DNA from: Paracoccaceae bacterium
GTDB taxonomy: Bacteria > Pseudomonadota > Alphaproteobacteria > Rhodobacterales > Rhodobacteraceae
Direction of reading: 5' to 3'
Assembly: GCA_002746395.1 (NCBI GenBank)
Contig: NVXA01000005.1
Coordinates: 48,103 to 57,585, forward strand
DNA length: 9,483 nt
The position numbers and the translations under genes are program-made. This document shows positions 6,468 through 9,483 of the stretch, piece after piece. Below the pieces are notes generated by a model. The model worked only from the letters and a program-made list of their open reading frames with translations, was not told the origin of the DNA and did no database searches. Position 1 is the first letter of the stretch. Each line of letters starts with the position of its first letter.

Positions 6468-7003
6468 GTTAAGCCCTCTGGCAACGTGCCTTTAAGGGCT
6501 AACGGCAGACCCGCCGCAACAAACACGGCAAGGTCGGCTTGTTCGGCAATTTTGCGGTTAAGCATGCCTTGTAAGTCGCGAAACTGGCGGCCCAAAGGGG
6601 TGTCCGGCACAAGGCCCATCCCAACTTCGTTCGAAACACAAATCACCGGATTGGGGGACGCAGAAAGAACGGTTAACAAATTGGTAACCTCTGCATCTAT
6701 ATCTGCATCGGCATGCATTTGATTGCTAAGCCATAAGGTCAGACAATCAATCAACACAACGGAGTTCGCTGACACCTGCGCCAACGCCCCCGCTATATCC
6801 AACGGAGCCTCGATAGTTTGCCAATCAGGCCCGCGATCTTGTTGGTGCTTTATAATTTTTGCCTCCATCTCCACATCAAACGCCTGACTTGTGGCAATGT
6901 AGGCACGCGGACGGTTGGCGCTTGATGCCAGCCTTTCCGCAAACGTAGACTTGCCGGAGCGCGCACCGCCAAGGATTATTGATAGATGTGAAATTGAAGG
7001 CAT
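6464..7003 (-). CDS. cobP: Adenosylcobinamide kinase / adenosylcobinamide-phosphate guanylyltransferase
   Basis: Bifunctional enzyme (CobP in aerobic-pathway species, CobU in enterobacteria). It phosphorylates adenosylcobinamide and then adds GMP to give AdoCbi-GDP, the acceptor for the lower-ligand nucleotide. It is 179 residues long, normal for the family. Seen in order: P-loop GGARSGKS (12-19), AYIATSQAFDVEMEAKI (34-50), H53 in KHQQDR, which aligns with the GMP-accepting H46 of the Salmonella enzyme, WQTIEAP (61-67), VLIDCLTLWLSNQM, and VSNEVGMGLVPDTPLGRQFRDLQG, the most conserved signature. The start is the only reasonable ATG, at 7003, with a weak GGA before it. It leads the minus-strand block and is coupled to the phosphatase. 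The 156-nt region upstream shows no cobalamin riboswitch, unlike many B12 operons. Confidence 0.94.
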   Translation of the reverse strand: MPSISHLSIILGGARSGKSTFAERLASSANRPRAYIATSQAFDVEMEAKIIKHQQDRGPDWQTIEAPLDIAGALAQVSANSVVLIDCLTLWLSNQMHADADIDAEVTNLLTVLSASPNPVICVSNEVGMGLVPDTPLGRQFRDLQGMLNRKIAEQADLAVFVAAGLPLALKGTLPEGLT

Positions 7004-7091
7004 GGATACGTTCCAGATTGTTGCGCCTGCATCCTTTCACACTTGATTAACGGAATCCACGAACAGTTGAACAATATGCCTATTCTCCAAC

Positions 7092-7120
7092 TTGAAACCT
7101 TCGTGGCAATAAAATACATT
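7092..7120 (+). promoter_or_regulatory. Probable sigma-70-type promoter for coaBC
   Basis: TTGAAA (7092-7097), a 17-nt spacer, then TACATT (7115-7120): five of six and four of six matches to the consensus at ideal spacing, about 40 nt before the coaBC ATG. The -10 lies inside an inverted repeat, so access could be controlled. Confidence 0.5.
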
Positions 7121-7124
7121 GCCA
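7104..7124. repeat. 7-bp-arm inverted repeat over the coaBC -10 region
   Basis: TGGCAAT (7104-7110) and ATTGCCA (7118-7124) are perfect reverse complements separated by AAAATAC. The 21-bp dyad covers the proposed -10 and is centred near 7114, a typical position for a repressor site. Its binding protein is unknown. It is too AT-rich and long-looped to be a strong RNA hairpin. Confidence 0.45.
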
Positions 7125-7159
7125 AATAGTAAATAGATTTATTTCCGTGGAATTGAACA

Positions 7160-8356
7160 ATGCTACAAGGCCGGAAGGTTCTTCTTGTGATTGGCGGCGG
7201 GATTGCGGCGTATAAATGCCTCGATTTGATCCGGCGGCTGGCTGAACGTGGTGCAACAGTAACGCCTGTATTAACGCGCGCCGCCACCGAATTTGTAACG
7301 CCCCTATCTGTTGCGGCGCTGGCTGGCACGAAAGTCTATACCGATCTGTTTGATTTGACCGACGAAGCCGAGATGGGCCATATCCAGCTTTCCCGCGCGG
7401 CTGATTTGCTGGTTGTCGCCCCTGCGACGGCTGACCTTTTGGCCAAGATGGCGACGGGGCAGGCAAATGATTTGGCGACGACGCTTTTACTGGCCACCGA
7501 TAAACCCGTACTGGTTGCCCCCGCGATGAACGTTCGCATGTGGGAACACCCGGCAACGCAACGCAACATCACAACCCTTAAATCCGACGGCGTGCAGTTT
7601 GTTGGCCCCGATGACGGCAACATGGCCTGTGGTGAATTTGGCCCAGGTCGGATGTCTGAACCTCTGGAAATTGTCCGCGCTATCGGTGCTGCACTGGCAA
7701 ATGGCCCGCTAAGTGGCAAACACATTTTGGTAACATCCGGCCCAACGCACGAACCCATTGATCCGGTGCGCTATATCGCCAACCGATCGTCGGGCGCGCA
7801 AGGCACCGCGATTGCCGAAGCTTTGGCCGCCCTTGGCGCAAGTGTTACATTTATCACAGGTCCTGCGGATGCGGAGCGGCCCAAAGGCGTGAATGTTGTT
7901 GAGGTTGAAACAGCCCAACAAATGCTTGAAGCCACGCAAACCGCACTGCCTGCCGACGCCGCTGTTTTTGCGGCCGCCGTGGCGGATTGGCGTGTAGCGA
8001 ATGCCGCGGACTCCAAAATAAAAAAGGATGGGGCTGGCAATATGCCCGCGCTTGAATTTGCTGAAAATCCGGATGTGTTGCGAACAGTTTCGCAGATGAC
8101 TGATGGCCGCCCGAAACTAGTCGTCGGCTTTGCGGCAGAAACAGACGACGTGCTGGCCAATGCGACAGCCAAACATGCGCGCAAAGGCTGCGACTGGATC
8201 ATAGCAAACGATGTTTCACCGGAAACGGGTATCATGGGTGGCTCCGAAAATGCGGTAACGCTGATTTCCGACTCCGGACAGGAAACATGGGAGCGGATGA
8301 GCAAGGTTGACGTTGCCCGCAAGCTCGCCACTAAAATCGCCGACGCTTTGGTATGA
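7160..8356 (+). CDS. coaBC: Bifunctional phosphopantothenoylcysteine decarboxylase / phosphopantothenate-cysteine ligase
   Basis: Makes 4'-phosphopantetheine for coenzyme A: the CoaB half joins cysteine to phosphopantothenate using CTP, and the FMN-bound CoaC half decarboxylates the product. The 398-residue protein shows both. The CoaC domain (about 1-180) has GGGIAAYK (12-19), catalytic H74 in [20 protein letters not shown] with N124, and the substrate-flap [10 protein letters not shown] with C157. The CoaB domain (about 188-398) has [21 protein letters not shown] with N208, AAVADWRV (272-279), SKIKK with K289, and [15 protein letters not shown] replaces the common SSGKMG, a mild change. It has a plausible promoter at 7092-7120 and a weak ribosome site (TGGA, 7148-7151). 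The stop overlaps the dut start by four bases. It uses cysteine, so a downstream regulator next to cysK is biochemically sensible company (inference). Confidence 0.96.
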   Translation: MLQGRKVLLVIGGGIAAYKCLDLIRRLAERGATVTPVLTRAATEFVTPLSVAALAGTKVYTDLFDLTDEAEMGHIQLSRAADLLVVAPATADLLAKMATGQANDLATTLLLATDKPVLVAPAMNVRMWEHPATQRNITTLKSDGVQFVGPDDGNMACGEFGPGRMSEPLEIVRAIGAALANGPLSGKHILVTSGPTHEPIDPVRYIANRSSGAQGTAIAEALAALGASVTFITGPADAERPKGVNVVEVETAQQMLEATQTALPADAAVFAAAVADWRVANAADSKIKKDGAGNMPALEFAENPDVLRTVSQMTDGRPKLVVGFAAETDDVLANATAKHARKGCDWIIANDVSPETGIMGGSENAVTLISDSGQETWERMSKVDVARKLATKIADALV

Positions 8357-8820
8357 CACAAACACTTCGCATACACCGTACAGAAAGCTCCGACGCCGGA
8401 ATCGCCCTGCCTGCATATGAAACCGAAGGTTCGGCAGGCATGGATATACGGGCGAATTTTCCGACCAGTGTGCGCGGCGATGGCATCACCCTCGCCGTTG
8501 GTGCGCGGGCCTTGATCCCGACCGGTATGAAATTTGAAATTCCGATGGGGTACGAGGTCCAAATCCGCCCGCGTTCAGGCCTTGCCCTTAAACACGGCGT
8601 AACACTGGTCAACGCACCCGGCACCATCGACAGCGATTATCGCGGCGAGGTCGGGGTGATCCTGATTAACCAAGGCAACGAACCTTTCCACATCGCCCAC
8701 GGCGAGCGTGTCGCGCAGATGGTGTTCGCACAGGTCACGCGATGCGAAATTATTGAAGTAGCCTCCTTAACCACAACCGAACGCGGCGCTGGCGGCTTCG
8801 GTTCTACGGGGAAAACGTAA
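8353..8820 (+). CDS. dut: dUTP diphosphatase (trimeric dUTPase)
   Basis: Hydrolyses dUTP to dUMP and pyrophosphate, keeping uracil out of DNA and feeding thymidylate synthesis. It has 155 residues, the usual length, and all five dUTPase motifs: [10 protein letters not shown] (26-34); II, RPRSGLA (72-78); [17 protein letters not shown] (87-100) with catalytic D93; [11 protein letters not shown] (117-125); and [12 protein letters not shown] (143-153), the phosphate-covering C-terminal arm with F149. The ATG at 8353 overlaps the coaBC stop (ATGA), indicating translational coupling. The coaBC-dut neighbourhood is common in proteobacteria. The Rrf2 gene follows after two bases. Confidence 0.97.
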   Translation: MTQTLRIHRTESSDAGIALPAYETEGSAGMDIRANFPTSVRGDGITLAVGARALIPTGMKFEIPMGYEVQIRPRSGLALKHGVTLVNAPGTIDSDYRGEVGVILINQGNEPFHIAHGERVAQMVFAQVTRCEIIEVASLTTTERGAGGFGSTGKT

Positions 8821-8822
8821 CT

Positions 8823-9272
8823 ATGCTCCGAATGTCTCGTAAAATCGTTCTGGCCCTAGAGGCCGTTCTGGATATCGCCTACAACGGGCGTCCGCATCCG
8901 GTGCAATCGAAAGATATCACCGAACGCCAAGGTATTCCGCAGCGGTATCTGGAACAAGTGCTGCAACAACTGGTTCGTGCTGGTGTGCTGAAAGGCGTTC
9001 GTGGCCCGCGCGGTGGATATACGTTAGCACGGGAACGGCGACGGATTACACTGGGCGATGTTTTACGTGTTGTTAACCAAATGGAAAACGAAGAGGATTC
9101 CACTGTGTCCCGCGCGCAACTGGGCGAACAGATCATCAGCCCTATTTGGGATGAAATGCAGGACGACATCCTGAAACATTACGACGCAATCACGATGGAA
9201 GATTTGTGCCGTGATGCCGAAGCAAAAAGTATTAAGCGTGCCGATGAAGAATCCGTCAGCTTTACCATTTAG
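8823..9272 (+). CDS. Rrf2-family transcriptional regulator without iron-sulfur ligands
   Basis: DNA-binding regulator of 149 residues. The N-terminal winged helix-turn-helix (about 1-85) is characteristic: SRKIVLALEAVLDIA, recognition-helix segment IPQRYLEQVLQQLVRAGVL (38-56), and the wing RGPRGGYTLAR (60-70). In IscR and NsrR three cysteines near residues 90-106 bind a cluster. Here that stretch (ENEEDSTVSRAQLGEQ) has none, and the protein's only cysteine is C129, so a [2Fe-2S] sensor is unlikely. Cluster-free Rrf2 proteins such as CymR of Gram-positive bacteria control cysteine metabolism, and CymR works in complex with CysK. The next gene here is cysK, which suggests an analogous role (inference). 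It is read from the coaBC-dut transcript: its ATG is two bases after the dut stop, with GGGGA at 8808-8812 as a distant ribosome site. M4 is an alternative start. Confidence 0.88.
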   Translation: MLRMSRKIVLALEAVLDIAYNGRPHPVQSKDITERQGIPQRYLEQVLQQLVRAGVLKGVRGPRGGYTLARERRRITLGDVLRVVNQMENEEDSTVSRAQLGEQIISPIWDEMQDDILKHYDAITMEDLCRDAEAKSIKRADEESVSFTI

Positions 9273-9300
9273 CAACCTTTCTTAACAAACATGAACGGTT

Positions 9301-9313
9301 CGGTGAAGCACCG
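9301..9313 (+). terminator. Weak hairpin after the Rrf2 gene (possible 3' end)
   Basis: CGGTG-AAG-CACCG forms a five-base-pair stem with a three-base loop, 29 nt after the stop. No U-run follows, so it is not a proper intrinsic terminator. It is the only stem seen before the cysK promoter. Confidence 0.2.
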
Positions 9314-9373
9314 CCCTATTATTGCCAAATACGCGAAGTCGCGAAGCTCCGATAGGTCTAGCCGTTCTTTGAA

Positions 9374-9396
9374 AACTCGGTATAATCTGGCGAGTT
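9374..9396 (+). promoter_or_regulatory. cysK -10 box inside a palindromic operator candidate
   Basis: TATAAT (9381-9386) is a perfect -10 about 27 nt before the cysK ATG. It is framed by AACTCG (9374-9379) and CGAGTT (9391-9396), exact reverse complements 11 nt apart. With two flanking bases on each side, six of eight arm positions still match. No good -35 lies 16-18 nt upstream of the -10, which would suit either an activator-dependent or a tightly repressed promoter. The neighbouring Rrf2 regulator is the natural candidate ligand, but that is inference. Confidence 0.5.
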
Positions 9397-9412
9397 AAGA
9401 GGAGTTTACACA

Positions 9413-9483
9413 ATGCCGACATCGCCACATGGCCGAATATATGCCGACATAACGCAAACTATGGGCGGGACGCCTTTGGTGAA
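9413..9483 (+). CDS. cysK: Cysteine synthase A, N-terminal fragment (cut by window edge)
   Basis: O-acetylserine sulfhydrylase, the PLP enzyme making L-cysteine from O-acetylserine and sulfide. Only 23 complete codons are present, ending ADITQTMGGTPLV. The ITQTxGxTPLV motif is the standard start of CysK-type PLP enzymes, just before the lysine-bearing loop, which is not in the window. GGAG at 9401-9404 sits eight bases before the ATG. The gene has its own -10 box and leader rather than simply following the Rrf2 gene. From 23 residues, CysK cannot be fully separated from CysM or a cystathionine beta-synthase-like relative; CysK is the best fit. Confidence 0.8.
   Translation, partial: MPTSPHGRIYADITQTMGGTPLV

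Noticed and set aside
7004..7159. Cobalamin riboswitch upstream of cobP
   Set aside because: The 156-nt region lacks a recognisable B12-box or the conserved paired core.
7771..8562. 263-codon open frame on the minus strand under coaBC and dut
   Set aside because: It is antisense to two unmistakable genes, resembles no family, and is the kind of open shadow frame expected opposite GC-rich coding sequence.
9291..9398. 35-codon open frame between the Rrf2 gene and cysK (MNGSVKHRP...), serine-rich and ending just before the cysK ribosome site
   Set aside because: A cysteine-operon leader peptide was considered, but there is no ribosome site before its ATG, it has no cysteine codons, and the cysK -10 box lies inside it, so the cysK message would start within it.
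1..9483. Mobile element, defence island, CRISPR or a novel multi-gene system
   Set aside because: Every sizeable open region is accounted for by conserved housekeeping genes; no transposase, integrase, repeat array or terminal repeats were seen.

Overview
The window looks like ordinary core chromosome of an alphaproteobacterium, most likely of the Rhodobacterales (Roseobacter-like) group. The grounds are the protein types: a GTP cyclohydrolase II with a long N-terminal extension, an orphan OmpR-type regulator, a CobP/CobU-phosphatase pair, a coaBC-dut pair and a cysteine-poor Rrf2 regulator beside cysK. There is also a CtrA-type TTAA-N7-TTAA site. Base composition looks moderately GC-rich by eye; I did not compute it. 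I see no tRNA, rRNA, insertion sequence, phage, toxin-antitoxin or CRISPR content, and no gene with a foreign look. The lineage call is inference.

Layout. 1-1032 (minus): ribA, running off the left edge. 1033-1202: divergent intergenic region with a 10-bp-arm inverted repeat. 1203-1889 (plus): orphan response regulator closed by a clear rho-independent terminator (1911-1942). 2000-3525 (plus): xth (exonuclease III) overlapping a GTG-started enoyl-CoA hydratase-family gene by 4 bases. The latter meets comM tail to tail, with both stop codons inside one GTTAAC. 7003-3522 (minus, read right to left): cobP/cobU, a CobC-like phosphatase (ATGA overlap), a glutathione S-transferase and comM, all in one direction. 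7004-7159: divergent promoter region. 7160-9272 (plus): coaBC, dut (ATGA overlap) and an Rrf2-family regulator 2 nt behind dut. 9273-9412: cysK leader with a TATAAT box inside an inverted repeat. 9413-9483: the first 23 codons of cysK, cut by the right edge.

Together these genes supply cofactors and precursors (riboflavin, coenzyme A, cobalamin nucleotide loop, cysteine) and DNA upkeep (dUTPase, exonuclease III, the ComM helicase). Nothing here forms an obviously new multi-gene system. The points most worth following are regulatory: a CtrA-like box just upstream of comM, a palindrome around the cysK -10 box beside a cluster-less Rrf2 regulator, and inverted repeats in the ribA/regulator and cobP/coaBC divergent regions. 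At protein level, RibA carries an apparently dead RibB-like domain, and the enoyl-CoA hydratase homologue lacks one of the two catalytic glutamates.
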